DNA from: Streptomyces sp. NBC_01571
GTDB lineage: Bacteria > Actinomycetota > Actinomycetes > Streptomycetales > Streptomycetaceae
Assembly: GCF_026339875.1 (NCBI RefSeq)
Contig: NZ_JAPEPZ010000001.1
Span: 2,542,001 to 2,606,000 of the forward strand
Length of the DNA: 64,000 bases
Direction: 5' to 3'
This document shows positions 54,994 through 64,000 of the stretch, piece by piece (within the stretch, counting starts at the first letter, position 1; each line of letters opens with the position of its first letter). The notes under the pieces were generated by a model, which was not told where the DNA came from, did no database searches, and worked only from the letters and a program-made list of their open reading frames with translations. The position numbers were made by a program, and so were the translations under genes.

Positions 54994-55127
54994 GCCGATG
55001 GCCCCCTAATAGGCCCGACAGCGCAGACGGCCTCCGTGAGACCGGTCCGATTCTGTCGACCGCATACCCCGATCGGGCCACAAGGCCCGAACTTCCCACC
55101 CGAACGAGTGAGGCACTTCCCCTCGCG

Positions 55128-55139
55128 TGCATTTATGCA
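55128..55139 (-). promoter_or_regulatory. ARG-box-like sequence upstream of the phosphatase gene
   Basis: TGCATTTATGCA (arms TGCAT/ATGCA, spacer TT) lies about 135 bp before the phosphatase start and resembles the half-operators before argG and argC. It may be chance; only one box is seen. Confidence 0.35.
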
Positions 55140-55203
55140 GGTGACCGCCCTCGCGGTGGCCCTGCGCGGGGGGGGCGAGGGCAGGGGGGCGCAGCCTGTC
55201 GGG

Positions 55204-55365
55204 TGCGGGTGGTTCGTGGCTGGTCGCGCAGTTCCTCGCGCCCCTGAGGGGCGGGTCCAGCACCCCGGGTGGATCAATGGGCGTACATCGGGCTGCCCAC
55301 CCAGCTGGGCAACACGCCCCGAAAGGCGGGCGGGGAACTGCGCGACCGGCCACGAACCACCCGCA
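55204..55365. repeat. 36-bp inverted repeat of a dispersed Streptomyces element
   Basis: Left arm 55204-55239 (TGCGGGTGGTTCGTGGCTGG onward) and right arm 55330-55365 are near-complements (34 of 36). The spacer holds a small hairpin CGCCCC-TGA-GGGGCG at 55239-55253. I recall this sequence family as very common between Streptomyces genes. It lies 41 bp after the pheT stop and may act as its terminator. Confidence 0.75.
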
Positions 55366-55406
55366 GCCGATCAAGGACCCGCAGTTCCCCGGCGCACCCC
55401 GCGGAG

Positions 55407-57917
55407 CTAGGCCCGCAACACCGCCCCGACCCGCTCGCCCGCGAGGGCCACCGCCGCGTCCCGGGCCGCCGACGCCTCGTCGACGGTCAGGGTGCGGTCG
55501 GCGGCGCGGAAGCGCATCGCGTAGGCGAGGGACTTCTTGTCCTCGCCCAGCTGCTCGCTCTCGTAGACGTCGAACAGCCGGATGGACTCCAGGAGGCCGC
55601 CCGCGCCTTCACGCAGCGCCGCCTCCACCTCCGCGTGCGGAACGCCTCGGTCGACGACCAGGGCCACGTCCTGCGTGGCGACCGGGAACCCGGAGATCCG
55701 CGGCGCCTGCAGGACCCCGGCGCCCGCCTCCTCCAGCCGGTCGAGGTCGAGTTCCATCGCACAGGTGCGCCCGGGCAGGTTCAGCGCCTTCAGCACGCGC
55801 GGGTGCAGCTCACCCGCGTGACCGATGACCCGCTCCTCGCCGTCGAGCACGACGGCCAGCTCGGCGCAGCGGCCCGGGTGCCACGGCCCGTAACGGCCCG
55901 CGCGGACGACGAGCTCGGCGCCCGCCTCACGGGCGACGGTCCGTGCCGCCTCCACCGCGTCGGCCCAGTCGGCCGGACGGCCCTTGCCCCACCAGCCGGC
56001 CTGCTCACGGGCGCCCGTGAGGACGACCGCGACGTGCCGGGGCTGGACGGGGAGGGTGGCGGTGAGCGCCGCGATCTCCTCGTCCGTGGGACGCCGGTCC
56101 ACCGGGAGCCGGGAGGCGACGCGCTGTTCCCCGCGGGGGTGGAAGACCAGTCCGGTCTCGAACAGCGCCAGGTCGTGCGACCCGCGGCCGTCGTTGCGGC
56201 GCAGCGCGCCGAGCAGGCCCGGCAGCAGCGTCGTACGGAGGGCCGGCTCCTCGTCGGACAGCGGGTTGACGAGCGTGACCACCCGGCGGTTCGGGTCGTC
56301 CGCTTCCAGACCGAGCTGGTCGAAGACGTCCTCGCTGAGGAACGGGTAGTTCAGGGTCTCGACGAGTCCGGCTCCGGCCAGCGCGCGCCCGACCCGGCGG
56401 TGCAGCCGCTGGCGCTCGGTCAGACCGCGGCCGGCGGGCGGCCGCGGCAGCGTGGAGGGCAGGTTCTCGTAACCCTCCAGGCGGATGACCTCTTCGGCCA
56501 GATCGTTCGGCGCCATCAGGTCGGGTCGCCAGGACGGCACGGTGACGATCAGTTCGTCCTGCCCGTAGACGTCGCAGCCGACCTGCTGGAGACGGCGTAC
56601 GACGGTCTCGCGGCCGTAGGCGACACCGGCCACCTTGTCCGGGTGGTTCGCCGGGGCGGTGATGGTGTGCGGCGCGGACGGCGTGATGACCTCGGTGACC
56701 CCGGCCTCGGCGCTGCCGCCCGCGAGGAGGACCAGCAGGTCCACGGTGCGCTGCGCGGCGGCGGAGGAGGCCTGCGGGTCGACGCCCCGCTCGAAGCGCT
56801 TGGACGCCTCGGAGGCCAGCTTGTGACGGCGTGCGGTGCGGGCGATGGAGACCGGGTCGAAGTGCGCGGCCTCGATCACGACGTCACTGGTGGCACGCGT
56901 GGTGTCCTCGTGGTCGGCGATCTCCGTGTCGGCACCGCCCATGACGCCCGCCAGGCCGATGGGCCCGCGGTCGTCGGTGATCACCAGGTCCTCGGCGTCG
57001 AGGACCCGCTTGGTGCCGTCCAGCGTGGTGAGGCGCTCGCCCCGCTCCGCCCTGCGCACGCCGATCGTCCCCTGGATGAGCGAGCGGTCGTACGCGTGCA
57101 GGGGCTGGCCGAGCTCCAGCATCACGTAGTTCGTGACGTCGACGGCGAGCGAGACGGGACGCATCCCGGCCTTCTGCAGCCGGCGCCGCAGCCAGATCGG
57201 GGAGCGTGCCTCGGAGGACAGGCCGGTGACGGTGCGGGCGGTGAAGCGGTCGCAGCCGAGCGGCTCGGAGACCTGCACCGGGTAGCCGAAGGCGTTCGGG
57301 GCCGGTACGTCGAGCAGCGCCGGGTCGCGCAGGGGCAGCCCGTACGCGATGGCGGTCTCGCGGGCGACACCGCGCATCGACAGGCAGTCGCCGCGGTTGG
57401 CGGTGACGGCGATGTCCAGGACCTCGTCGACGAGTTCCAGGAGCTCGATGGCGTCGGTGCCGACCTCGTGCTCGGGCGGCAGGACGATGATGCCGCCGCT
57501 GCCGTCGTCGCCCATGCCCAGCTCGTCGCCGGAGCAGATCATGCCGTGCGACGTCCTGCCGTACGTCTTGCGTGCGGCGATCGCGAAGTCGCCGGGCAGG
57601 ACGGCGCCCGGCAGGACCACGACGACCTTGTCGCCGACGGCGAAGTTGCGGGCGCCGCAGACGATCTCCTGGGGCTCACCGGTGCCGTTGGCGGTGCCGA
57701 CGTCGACGGTGCAGAAGCGGATGGGCTTCTTGAAGCCCTCCAGCTCCTCGATGGTCAGCACCTCGCCGACGACGAGGGGGCCCTTGAGGCCCGCGCCGAG
57801 CTGCTCGACGGTCTCGACCTCGAGGCCGGACGAGATGAGCTTGGCCTGGACGTCGCGCCCGGTCTCCGTCGCCGGCAGGTCGACGTACTCCCGCAGCCAA
57901 GAAAGCGGGACCCGCAT
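55407..57917 (-). CDS. pheT: phenylalanyl-tRNA synthetase beta subunit
   Basis: An 836-residue subunit. It has the N-terminal [15 protein letters not shown], a tRNA-binding OB fold (about 40-150; [30 protein letters not shown]), B3/B4 editing region, B5 domain, a catalytic-like core ([16 protein letters not shown]) and the C-terminal FDX-ACB domain. With PheS it charges tRNA-Phe. Its ATG overlaps the pheS stop by 1 bp. Confidence 0.96.
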   Translation of the reverse strand: MRVPLSWLREYVDLPATETGRDVQAKLISSGLEVETVEQLGAGLKGPLVVGEVLTIEELEGFKKPIRFCTVDVGTANGTGEPQEIVCGARNFAVGDKVVVVLPGAVLPGDFAIAARKTYGRTSHGMICSGDELGMGDDGSGGIIVLPPEHEVGTDAIELLELVDEVLDIAVTANRGDCLSMRGVARETAIAYGLPLRDPALLDVPAPNAFGYPVQVSEPLGCDRFTARTVTGLSSEARSPIWLRRRLQKAGMRPVSLAVDVTNYVMLELGQPLHAYDRSLIQGTIGVRRAERGERLTTLDGTKRVLDAEDLVITDDRGPIGLAGVMGGADTEIADHEDTTRATSDVVIEAAHFDPVSIARTARRHKLASEASKRFERGVDPQASSAAAQRTVDLLVLLAGGSAEAGVTEVITPSAPHTITAPANHPDKVAGVAYGRETVVRRLQQVGCDVYGQDELIVTVPSWRPDLMAPNDLAEEVIRLEGYENLPSTLPRPPAGRGLTERQRLHRRVGRALAGAGLVETLNYPFLSEDVFDQLGLEADDPNRRVVTLVNPLSDEEPALRTTLLPGLLGALRRNDGRGSHDLALFETGLVFHPRGEQRVASRLPVDRRPTDEEIAALTATLPVQPRHVAVVLTGAREQAGWWGKGRPADWADAVEAARTVAREAGAELVVRAGRYGPWHPGRCAELAVVLDGEERVIGHAGELHPRVLKALNLPGRTCAMELDLDRLEEAGAGVLQAPRISGFPVATQDVALVVDRGVPHAEVEAALREGAGGLLESIRLFDVYESEQLGEDKKSLAYAMRFRAADRTLTVDEASAARDAAVALAGERVGAVLRA

Positions 57918-59041
57918 CAGATCTCCATCCCGAACGGCCGGGTGAACCGGACGTCACCCTCGACCATGTCTCGCATGTCTTCGACGTTGTGGCGGAACAT
58001 CAGCATCCGTTCGATGCCGAACCCGAAGGCGAATCCGCTGTACTTCTCGGGGTCGACGCCCGCGGCGACCAGCACGCGGGGGTTGACCATGCCGCAGCCG
58101 CCGAGTTCGATCCAGCCCTCGGAGGAGCAGGTGCGGCAGGGCCGGTCGGGGTTGCCGACGGAGTCGCCGCGGCAGACGTAGCACACCATGTCCATCTCGG
58201 CGGACGGCTCGGTGAACGGGAAGAAGTTCGGGCGCAGCCGGGTCTTCATGTCGGAGCCGAAGAGCGACTGGACCATGTGGTCGAGGGTGCCCTTGAGGTC
58301 GGCCATGGTCAGGCCCTCGTCGATGGCCAGGAGCTCGACCTGGGTGAAGACGGGCGTGTGCGTGGCGTCCAGCTCGTCGGAGCGGTACACGCGGCCCGGG
58401 CAGATCACGTAGACCGGGGGCTCGCGGTCGAGCATCGAGCGGATCTGCACCGGCGAGGTGTGGGTGCGCAGCACGATGTTCGACTCCTCTTCGCGGCCCT
58501 TGGGGCCCTTCACGAAGAAGGTGTCCTGCATACCGCGCGCCGGGTGGTCCGGGCCGATGTTCAGGGCGTCGAAGTTGAACCACTCGGCCTCGACCTCGGG
58601 GCCCTCGGCGACCTCGTAGCCCATGGCAACGAAGACGTCCTCGATGCGCTCCGACAGCGTGGTCAGGGGGTGGCGCGCTCCGGCCGGTACCCGGTCGTAC
58701 GGCAGCGTGACGTCCACCGCCTCCTCGACCAGTACCCGGGCGTCACGCTCGGCCTCCAGCTCGGTCTGGCGGGCGGTGAGGGCCTTGTTCACGGCGCCGC
58801 GGGCCTGGCCGACGAGTTTGCCGGCGGCGGCCTTGGCGTGCGGGGGCAGGGCGCCGATCTCGCGGTTGGCGAGGGCCAGCGGTGAGGTGCCGCCGGTGTG
58901 GGCGACCTTGGCCTCCTGGAGCGCGTCGAGGTCACCGGCGGCGGCGAAGGCGGCGAGCGCCTCGTCCCGCATGCGCTCGATCTCTTCCGGTTTCAAGGCC
59001 TCGACCTCTACAGGGTCGTACGACTTATTCGGTGCCGACAT
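57917..59041 (-). CDS. pheS: phenylalanyl-tRNA synthetase alpha subunit
   Basis: A 374-residue class II synthetase subunit. After an N-terminal coiled coil, the catalytic core shows motif 2 ([26 protein letters not shown]), and motif 3 ([21 protein letters not shown]). Also [15 protein letters not shown]; the CYVCRG...CRTCSSEG cysteines may form a small metal site. The ATG at 59039-59041 (MSAPNKSYD) has GGAAGAG directly upstream. The 188 bp before it contain a GTCCCC/GGGGAC complementarity but no clear leader peptide. Confidence 0.96.
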   Translation of the reverse strand: MSAPNKSYDPVEVEALKPEEIERMRDEALAAFAAAGDLDALQEAKVAHTGGTSPLALANREIGALPPHAKAAAGKLVGQARGAVNKALTARQTELEAERDARVLVEEAVDVTLPYDRVPAGARHPLTTLSERIEDVFVAMGYEVAEGPEVEAEWFNFDALNIGPDHPARGMQDTFFVKGPKGREEESNIVLRTHTSPVQIRSMLDREPPVYVICPGRVYRSDELDATHTPVFTQVELLAIDEGLTMADLKGTLDHMVQSLFGSDMKTRLRPNFFPFTEPSAEMDMVCYVCRGDSVGNPDRPCRTCSSEGWIELGGCGMVNPRVLVAAGVDPEKYSGFAFGFGIERMLMFRHNVEDMRDMVEGDVRFTRPFGMEI

Positions 59042-59229
59042 CTCTTCCCGTGCTTCCGGTTGGCTGGCGGATGGTCCCCGTCCCGACTCGGGGGACGCGC
59101 ATCGTCCCTGAAACATGAAACGGGGACGCAAAGGTGCCAAAGGCCGAGTCTAACGGGGTGGGAGGCCGTGCCGGACTGCGTGTCCCGGCCGGGCTCCCCT
59201 GCGCGTGCGCCCGTGGGGCCTCGTCGGCG

Positions 59230-60408
59230 TTACAGCAGATACGCCGGGGTGCTCACGGGCAACGTAAATCGGAACTCGGCGCCGCCGCCGGGGGCGCGGC
59301 CGACCGTGATCGTACCGCCGTGGGCTTCGACGATTCCCTTGACGATGTACAGCCCGAGGCCCGTGCCGCCGCGCTTGCTGCCCCGCCAGAAGCGGGTGAA
59401 GACGCGGTTCATGGATTCCTCCGGGATGCCGGTGCCCTCGTCGCTCACGGTCACCGAGGTGGCGGCGTGCGCGGCGGTTGCGGCGGTTGCTTCGTCCTCC
59501 CGCTCCCGCGGGGACGCCGAGGGCGTGATGTCAATGGTGACGGTTCCCTCGCCGTGGCGCACCGCATTTTCGAGCAGGTTGCTGAGCACCTGGTCGATCT
59601 TGTCCGGGTCGGCCCACAGCGGGGGCAGCGGCTGTTCGATGCGCAGCAGGAAACGGTCGGCGGGCTGGCCGGAGGTGACGTAGGCCTGGATGTGGCGGCC
59701 GACGGCCGCGCCGATGTCGACGGGCTGGCGGCGCACCTCGAGCCGCCCGGAGTCGATGCGGGAGATGTCGAGCAGCTCGGCGATGAGGCGGGTGACCCGG
59801 TCCGCGTCGGCGTCCACCGTCTCCAGCATCAGCTTCTTCTGGTCGTCGGTGAAGCGTTCCCACTTGGCGAGCAGCGTGGCGGTGAAACCCTTGACGGAGG
59901 TGAGCGGGGAGCGCAGTTCGTGGGCGACCGTGGCGATCAGTTCGGCGTGGCTGCGCTCGGTGCGGCGGCGGGCCTCGGTGTCGCGCAGCGAGACGACGAC
60001 GCGGCGGACGGGCCCGGTGGGCCGGCCGCGGACGTACCGCGCGGAGACCAGGACCTCGCGTCCGCCGGGCAGCAGCAGGTTGCGTTCGGGCTGGCCGACG
60101 CGGATCGCGAGCCCGCCGTAGGGGTCGGTCAGCTGCCACCACCGGCGGCCTTCGAGATCCTCGAGCGGGAGGGCCGCTTCCAGCTGCCGGCCGAGGGCCT
60201 CGGACGCGGGGACCGCGGTGATGCGGGCGGCGGCGGCGTTGAAGGAGATCACCCGGCCGTGCTCGTCGGCGACGACGAGTCCGTCGGGCAGGTCGTCGGG
60301 GTCGACACCGAGGCCGGCTCCGAGTTGCTCCTCGCCCCGGGGCGCGGGCGCGTCGCGCACGTCCCGTGCGCGCGGTGCGCCGTTCGCACCGCTCGTGCCG
60401 ACACCCAT
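59230..60408 (-). CDS. orphan sensor histidine kinase with PAS domain
   Basis: A 392-residue soluble kinase with no transmembrane segment. Residues about 38-140 are a PAS domain (PDGLVVADEHGRVISFNAAAARITAVPASEALG). The HisKA acceptor is His163 (ATVAHELRSPLTSVKGF); N box NLLENAVRHGEG, G1 SDEGTGIPEE, G2 GGTGLGLYIVKGIVEAHGG. No response regulator lies nearby. The ATG at 60406-60408 is one of two possible starts. The gene sits between pheS and an RNA methyltransferase, an arrangement I recall as kept in streptomycetes. Confidence 0.88.
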   Translation of the reverse strand: MGVGTSGANGAPRARDVRDAPAPRGEEQLGAGLGVDPDDLPDGLVVADEHGRVISFNAAAARITAVPASEALGRQLEAALPLEDLEGRRWWQLTDPYGGLAIRVGQPERNLLLPGGREVLVSARYVRGRPTGPVRRVVVSLRDTEARRRTERSHAELIATVAHELRSPLTSVKGFTATLLAKWERFTDDQKKLMLETVDADADRVTRLIAELLDISRIDSGRLEVRRQPVDIGAAVGRHIQAYVTSGQPADRFLLRIEQPLPPLWADPDKIDQVLSNLLENAVRHGEGTVTIDITPSASPREREDEATAATAAHAATSVTVSDEGTGIPEESMNRVFTRFWRGSKRGGTGLGLYIVKGIVEAHGGTITVGRAPGGGAEFRFTLPVSTPAYLL

Positions 60409-60436
60409 CCCCGTATCCCACCTCTCGTCTGGCGGT

Positions 60437-60486
60437 GGGGGCACCTCCCTGCTCGAGCGAAGCCGAGAGCTTGGGGGAGGTCCCCC
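60437..60486. repeat. dispersed hairpin repeat upstream of the orphan kinase
   Basis: Arms GGGGGCACCTCCC (60437-60449) and GGGGGAGGTCCCCC (60473-60486) enclose GCTCGAGCGAAGCCGAGAG. I recall this as one of the commonest intergenic repeats of Streptomyces chromosomes. It lies between the methyltransferase stop and the kinase start, and may terminate the former. Confidence 0.75.
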
Positions 60487-60501
60487 GAGCCCGTCACCCT
60501 A

Positions 60502-61362
60502 CTAGCCGTCAGTGACGGAGCGGCACCCTCCGGAGGCACGCTGTGCACGGGCGGACGCGTAGAGACATACGGCGGCGGCGGTCGCCAGGTTCAGACTCTC
60601 GGCCTTTCCGTGGATCGGGACGCGCACGACGGCGTCGGCCAGCGCGCGCGTCTCCTCCGGGAGCCCCCAGGCCTCGTTCCCGAACACCCACGCGGTGGGG
60701 CCGCCCATGGTCCCCCCGTCGAGCTCGTCGTCGAGGTCGTCCTGCCCGGCGCCGTCCGCGGCGAGGATCCGTACACCGGCGGCCTTCAGCCCCCGTACGG
60801 CGTCCTCGACCGGGATCCCGACCGCGACGGGCAGGTGGAACAGGGATCCCACGGAGGCCCGTACGGCCTTGGGGTTGTACAGGTCGACGGAGGCGTCGGT
60901 GAGGACGACGGCCTCGGCACCCGCGGCGTCCGCGCACCGCAGCACGGTGCCGGCGTTCCCGGGGTCGCGGACGTGCGCGAGGACCGCGACGAGCCTGGGC
61001 CGTGCCGCGAGGATCTCCTCGAAGGGGGTGTCGAGGAACCGGCAGACGCCGACGAGGCCCTGCGGGGTGACGGTGGTCGAGATGTCGGCGATCACCTCCT
61101 CGTCGGCGAGGTGCACACGGGCGCCGGCCTCGCGGGCGTCCCCGACGATGTCGGCGTAGCGCTCCGCGGCTTCGGGGGTGGCGAACAGTTCGACGAGCGT
61201 GGGGGTCGCGTCGACACGGTGGGCCGCCGCCTCGCGCACCGCCTGCGGGCCCTCGGCGAGGAACAGCCGCTCCTTGCCCCGGAAGTTCCGCCGGGCCAGC
61301 CGCCGCGCGGCGGAGACGCGGGGCGACCGCGGGGAGATCAGCTCGACGGGGGCGGCGGGCAT
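60502..61362 (-). CDS. TrmH/SpoU-family RNA 2'-O-methyltransferase
   Basis: A 286-residue SPOUT methyltransferase. The N-terminal RNA-binding part is RRLARRNFRGKERLFLAEGPQAVREA; motifs 1-3 are HVRDPGNAGTVLRCADAAGAEAV, WVFGNEAWGLPEE and VRVPIHGKAESLNLATAAAVCLY. Between L20 and pheS it is a common neighbour in actinobacteria and is expected to modify 23S rRNA. Target unproven. The frame ends in SGGCRSVTDG. Confidence 0.92.
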   Translation of the reverse strand: MPAAPVELISPRSPRVSAARRLARRNFRGKERLFLAEGPQAVREAAAHRVDATPTLVELFATPEAAERYADIVGDAREAGARVHLADEEVIADISTTVTPQGLVGVCRFLDTPFEEILAARPRLVAVLAHVRDPGNAGTVLRCADAAGAEAVVLTDASVDLYNPKAVRASVGSLFHLPVAVGIPVEDAVRGLKAAGVRILAADGAGQDDLDDELDGGTMGGPTAWVFGNEAWGLPEETRALADAVVRVPIHGKAESLNLATAAAVCLYASARAQRASGGCRSVTDG

Positions 61363-61669
61363 GGGGTCACCTCAGGGGGTCTACGAAGGGTGGAACGACG
61401 GTCCGTGCTGCGGGCCCGCGGGCCGCGGGGTGTACGAGCGGTGTACGAGCCGCGGGCTGCACCTTTGCGGGAGGGCGGGTGGCCGGGCGGCCCGGCGGCG
61501 GGGTGACCGGACGACCGGCGACCCGACGTCACAGAGCCACGGAGCCACGGAGCAGAGAGCCACGCACCGAAGAACCGCGCACCGAACACGGCCCACCGAA
61601 GAACCGAGGGCACCCCGCGGGGAGGACGGCACGTCTCCCCCGCCGAACCCGCGGAGCGCGAACGCACAG
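61363..61669. other. intergenic region with short direct repeats
   Basis: No gene is recognised. The DNA contains doublets: GAGCCACG twice in a row near 61539, and CACCGAAGAACCG twice (about 61566 and 61593) separated by a similar CACCGAACACGGCC. These look like slippage repeats. Confidence 0.5.
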
Positions 61670-61699
61670 GGACCCGCAAGCCGTGAGGCAAGCGGGTCC
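61670..61699 (-). terminator. possible rplT terminator
   Basis: Stem GGACCCGC/GCGGGTCC with inner GCC/GGC pairing, about 33 bp after the rplT stop codon. No T run follows. Confidence 0.6.
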
Positions 61700-61731
61700 A
61701 CAGATACGTCCGGCTCAGGCCAGTACGAGCG

Positions 61732-62115
61732 TCACGCGGCCTTCGGCGCGTTGACGTCCGCCGGCAGCGCCTTCTGCGCGACCTCGACGAGCGCGGCGAA
61801 CGCACCGGCGTCGTTCACGGCCAGCTCCGCCAGGATCTTGCGGTCGACCTCGATGTTCGCGGCCTTCAGACCCTGGATGAAGCGGTTGTAGGTGATGCCG
61901 TTGGCGCGGGCAGCGGCGTTGATGCGCTGGATCCACAGCTGACGGAAGTCGCCCTTGCGCTTCTTGCGGTCGTTGTAGTTGTAGACCAGGGAGTGGGTGA
62001 CCTGCTCCTTGGCCTTGCGGTACAGGCGCGAACGCTGACCGCGGTAGCCGCTGGCGGCTTCGAGGATTGCCCGGCGCTTCTTGTGGGCGTTGACTGCCCG
62101 CTTGACGCGTGCCAC
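61732..62115 (-). CDS. rplT: 50S ribosomal protein L20
   Basis: A 127-residue ribosomal protein, [38 protein letters not shown], with the signature [28 protein letters not shown]. It binds 23S rRNA early in assembly. Third gene of the infC-rpmI-rplT operon. Confidence 0.98.
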   Translation of the reverse strand: MARVKRAVNAHKKRRAILEAASGYRGQRSRLYRKAKEQVTHSLVYNYNDRKKRKGDFRQLWIQRINAAARANGITYNRFIQGLKAANIEVDRKILAELAVNDAGAFAALVEVAQKALPADVNAPKAA

Positions 62116-62210
62116 TTGTTAACTCCTTGTAGCGGGGCCGCGGTGATGGTCACACGGCCCGAATTCGATTGGGTCCCGGTCCTGACGTACGGCGGCGAGG
62201 CGCCCGTACG

Positions 62211-62405
62211 TCACTTGCCGAGAAGCTTCTTGATCTTCTTGGCGTCGCCCGGGGCCATCTCGGCGTTGCCGGTCAGGCGCCGCGTCAGACGGGACGACTT
62301 GTGCTCGAGCAGGTGGCGCTTGCCGGCGCGCTCACGGAGCACCTTGCCGGAGCCGGTGATCTTGAAGCGCTTGCTGGCACCGCTGTGCGACTTGTTCTTC
62401 GGCAT
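62211..62405 (-). CDS. rpmI: 50S ribosomal protein L35
   Basis: A 64-residue protein, [38 protein letters not shown], the standard L35 sequence. Between infC and rplT on the same strand. Confidence 0.98.
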   Translation of the reverse strand: MPKNKSHSGASKRFKITGSGKVLRERAGKRHLLEHKSSRLTRRLTGNAEMAPGDAKKIKKLLGK

Positions 62406-62559
62406 AGCGCCGTTCTCTCCTCGTCAGTGGCGTTCCGGTGCCCGGTCGCGAAACCGGGCACGGTGGAACGTCATGTCTGTATCGGTTGGCATCCCCTGAC
62501 TCGTCTCCCGGGAGGTCCAGGACTCTCGTCCCGGGCTCCCCGGAGCCTTCGCCCTGGGA

Positions 62560-63273
62560 TCAGGCCTCGGCGGAAGCCTCGGCCGGGGCCTCGGCGGTCT
62601 CGGCCTCGGTGATCCCACCCTCGGTGGTCTCGCCCTCGGTGGTCTCGCCCTCGGTGTCGGAAATCTCACCGTCGGCGGCGTTCTGCGAGCGACCGGGGTT
62701 GGCCTTCGCTTCGGCCTTGCGAGCCGCCTGGGCCTCACGGGCCTCGGCCATCGCCTCGGTCTTCTTCTTGTGCGGACCGAGAACCATGATCATGTTTCGG
62801 CCGTCCTGCTTCGGGTTCGACTCGACGAACCCGAGGTCCTCGACGTCCGAAGCCAGACGCTGCAGCAGTCGGTAGCCGAGCTCCGGCCTGGACTGCTCGC
62901 GACCGCGGAACATGATCGTGATCTTGACCTTGTCGCCCTGCTTGAGGAACCGGACGACGTGACCCTTTTTGGTGTCGTAGTCGTGCGGGTCGATCTTCGG
63001 CCGGAGCTTCATTTCCTTGATGACCGTGTGCGCCTGGTTCTTGCGCGCCTCACGGGCCTTCATGGCCGACTCGTACTTGAACTTCCCGTAGTCCATGAGC
63101 TTGCAGACCGGCGGGCGTGCGCTCGCCGCCACCTCGACCAGGTCGAGGTCGTACTCCTGCGCAAGCTCCAGGGCCTTGGCAAGCGGAACAATCCCGACCT
63201 GCTCGCCGCTGGGACCGACAAGTCGCACTTCGGGAACGCGAATCCGGTCGTTGATGCGGGGCTCGGTGCTGAT
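62560..63273 (-). CDS. infC: translation initiation factor IF-3
   Basis: A 237-residue IF-3. The N-domain starts [35 protein letters not shown]; the C-domain contains [41 protein letters not shown]. The start is placed at ATC 63271-63273 because GAGGAGG lies 4-5 nt upstream and IF-3 genes classically use ATT/ATC starts for self-control. Annotation programs would pick the GTG at 63295-63297, giving eight extra residues that read through the binding site. The last 50 residues are an acidic tail with TEGETTEG repeats. It keeps 30S subunits free and proofreads initiation. Confidence 0.94.
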   Translation of the reverse strand: MSTEPRINDRIRVPEVRLVGPSGEQVGIVPLAKALELAQEYDLDLVEVAASARPPVCKLMDYGKFKYESAMKAREARKNQAHTVIKEMKLRPKIDPHDYDTKKGHVVRFLKQGDKVKITIMFRGREQSRPELGYRLLQRLASDVEDLGFVESNPKQDGRNMIMVLGPHKKKTEAMAEAREAQAARKAEAKANPGRSQNAADGEISDTEGETTEGETTEGGITEAETAEAPAEASAEA

Positions 63274-63297
63274 GGATCCTCCTCGGTAGCACCACAC

Positions 63298-63590
63298 GGC
63301 GGTCTGGCGGACAGCCGCGTATGTCTCTGATGACAATGGACCAACCGCCGCGGCACATGAAAAATGCCCCGGACGGGACACAGGCGGGGCTCCATGGACT
63401 ACCGGAGCACCGCCGCGGTCAACCGCGGGGCGCACTTTCGGGCGACTCCACCGTCCGTACGGAACGGTGGTGGCCGCCTGACCGGGTGACCTGCCGTCCC
63501 GGAGGACAGTCAGGTGGGAGATCGGAGCCTCCACTTGTGGGCCGAGCACATACATGTCCGGCCGGTCGTTACACAAGGTTAGCAGCTCGG
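63298..63590 (-). promoter_or_regulatory. infC: structured infC leader with attenuator
   Basis: About 290 nt upstream of infC. A -10-like TAACCT lies at 63576-63581 (leftward). Downstream of it are strong hairpins: CCACCG/CGGTGG at 63448-63470, CCGCGG-TCAA-CCGCGG at 63413-63428, and the terminator at 63360-63390. Such a leader suggests autoregulation by IF-3, L20 or L35. No leader peptide is clear. Confidence 0.6.
63360..63390 (-). terminator. intrinsic terminator inside the infC leader
   Basis: Stem GCCCCG/CGGGGC (63366-63371 and 63385-63390) followed on the leftward strand by ATTTTTC. The five-T run is rare in this genome. It lies about 90 bp before the infC start and so would act as an attenuator. 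Confidence 0.7.
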
Positions 63591-63602
63591 GCCGATATCG
63601 GC
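63591..63602. promoter_or_regulatory. 12-bp palindrome between infC and DUF1844 gene
   Basis: GCCGATATCGGC is a perfect palindrome just upstream of the putative infC -10 and 52 bp before the divergent DUF1844 gene. It may be an operator serving both. Confidence 0.4.
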
Positions 63603-63653
63603 TAACCGAGGCCAACTGGGGCGGGCGACCGCCCGGGACCTATCGTGTGGGGC

Positions 63654-64000
63654 ATGAGTGACACCCCTCCCCAGAACCCCGACTTCGACAGCATGACCCG
63701 CGACATCGCCGAGGTCCCCGCGGTCGAGGTCCTCGTGACGGTCGCGGTCAACCTGATGAGCGCCGCCGCCGTGAAGCTCGGTCTGACCGAGGAGGGCGAC
63801 AAGTACAAGGACCTCGACGAGGCCCGGAAGCTGATCCACGCGCTGGCCGGACTGCTCGACGCGAGTGCCACCGAGATCAGCTCCTTCCACGCGTCCCCGC
63901 TGCGCGACGGCCTGAAGTCGCTCCAGCTGGCGTTCCGCGAGGCGTCCCTGGTCCCGGACGAGCCCGGCCAGGGCCCCGGCGAGAAGTACACGGGCCCCGT
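63654..64000 (+). CDS. DUF1844 protein (3' end beyond window)
   Basis: At least 115 codons, MSDTPPQNPDFDSMTRDIAEVPAVEVLVTVAVNLMSAAAVKLGL, cut by the window end. The repeated helical pattern and ARKLIHALAGLLD match DUF1844, a small helical protein found next to infC in actinobacteria. A -10-like TATCGT at 63641-63646 ends 7 nt before the ATG, so the mRNA may be leaderless. Function unknown. Confidence 0.88.
   Translation, partial: MSDTPPQNPDFDSMTRDIAEVPAVEVLVTVAVNLMSAAAVKLGLTEEGDKYKDLDEARKLIHALAGLLDASATEISSFHASPLRDGLKSLQLAFREASLVPDEPGQGPGEKYTGP

Noticed and set aside
59042..59229. Phe-rich leader peptide or T-box before pheS
   Set aside because: No short ORF with Phe runs, and no T-box core was recognised; the complementarity present is ordinary for this GC content.

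Overview
The window is very GC-rich chromosomal DNA. Gene content and order match a Streptomyces core chromosome: tRNA Gly-Cys-Val cluster, cobalamin genes, metNIQ, glpQ, plsC, argH, argCJBDR, pheST, rplT-rpmI-infC. The closest layout I know is the SCO1550-SCO1601 part of S. coelicolor. Actinobacterial traits include frequent GTG/TTG starts, 1-4 bp stop/start overlaps, Tat signals, likely leaderless genes and an ATC start for infC. No prophage, integrase, CRISPR array or biosynthetic cluster is visible. Names come from reading motifs in the translations; no database search was run.

Layout. 1-790: the start of a leftward gene, then tRNA-Gly, tRNA-Cys and three tRNA-Val ended by a hairpin. 836-4607: a zinc-ribbon protein, an APH-like phosphotransferase, two small proteins and a Ser/Thr kinase whose stop codon abuts a MITE-like element. 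4886-12667: an RNA methyltransferase and three cobalamin/siroheme genes, including a BluB-CobT fusion with a disordered N-terminus of about 700 residues. 12959-16836: an acetyltransferase and the methionine importer metN-metI-metQ behind a Cys/Met-rich leader peptide. 16910-25175: HAD hydrolase, small membrane proteins, GNAT, sigma-like factor, glpQ, plsC, a TetR/MFS efflux pair with a palindromic operator, and an aldo/keto reductase.

25389-28115 and 37220-42045 carry arginine biosynthesis: argH and argG, and the overlapping operon argC-J-B-D with argR. ARG-box-like sites lie before argG and argC. Between them, 29601-37046 holds the most interesting module: a two-component system, and divergent from it two di-heme ferric-reductase-like flavoproteins, each followed by a membrane-anchored FMN-binding protein, then the flavin transferase ApbE. 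Together these look like a regulated chain carrying electrons from NAD(P)H across the membrane to covalently bound FMN outside. Paired 11-bp direct repeats in the divergent promoter region are the likely response-regulator sites.

42383-55406 is a mixed region: DUF5997 and a DNA-binding-domain-less LysR-like protein, a His-phosphatase homologue lacking its catalytic residues, a 96-bp hierarchical tandem repeat at the 3' end of a MocR regulator gene, a MocR/EamA pair whose start codons overlap head to head, a GH10-like secreted hydrolase, a hydroxyacyl-CoA dehydrogenase, a Nudix hydrolase, an NsdA-like regulator and a PP2C phosphatase. 55407-63590 carries pheS-pheT, an orphan sensor kinase, a second RNA methyltransferase, and infC-rpmI-rplT behind a structured leader with a terminator. 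The window ends inside a DUF1844 gene.
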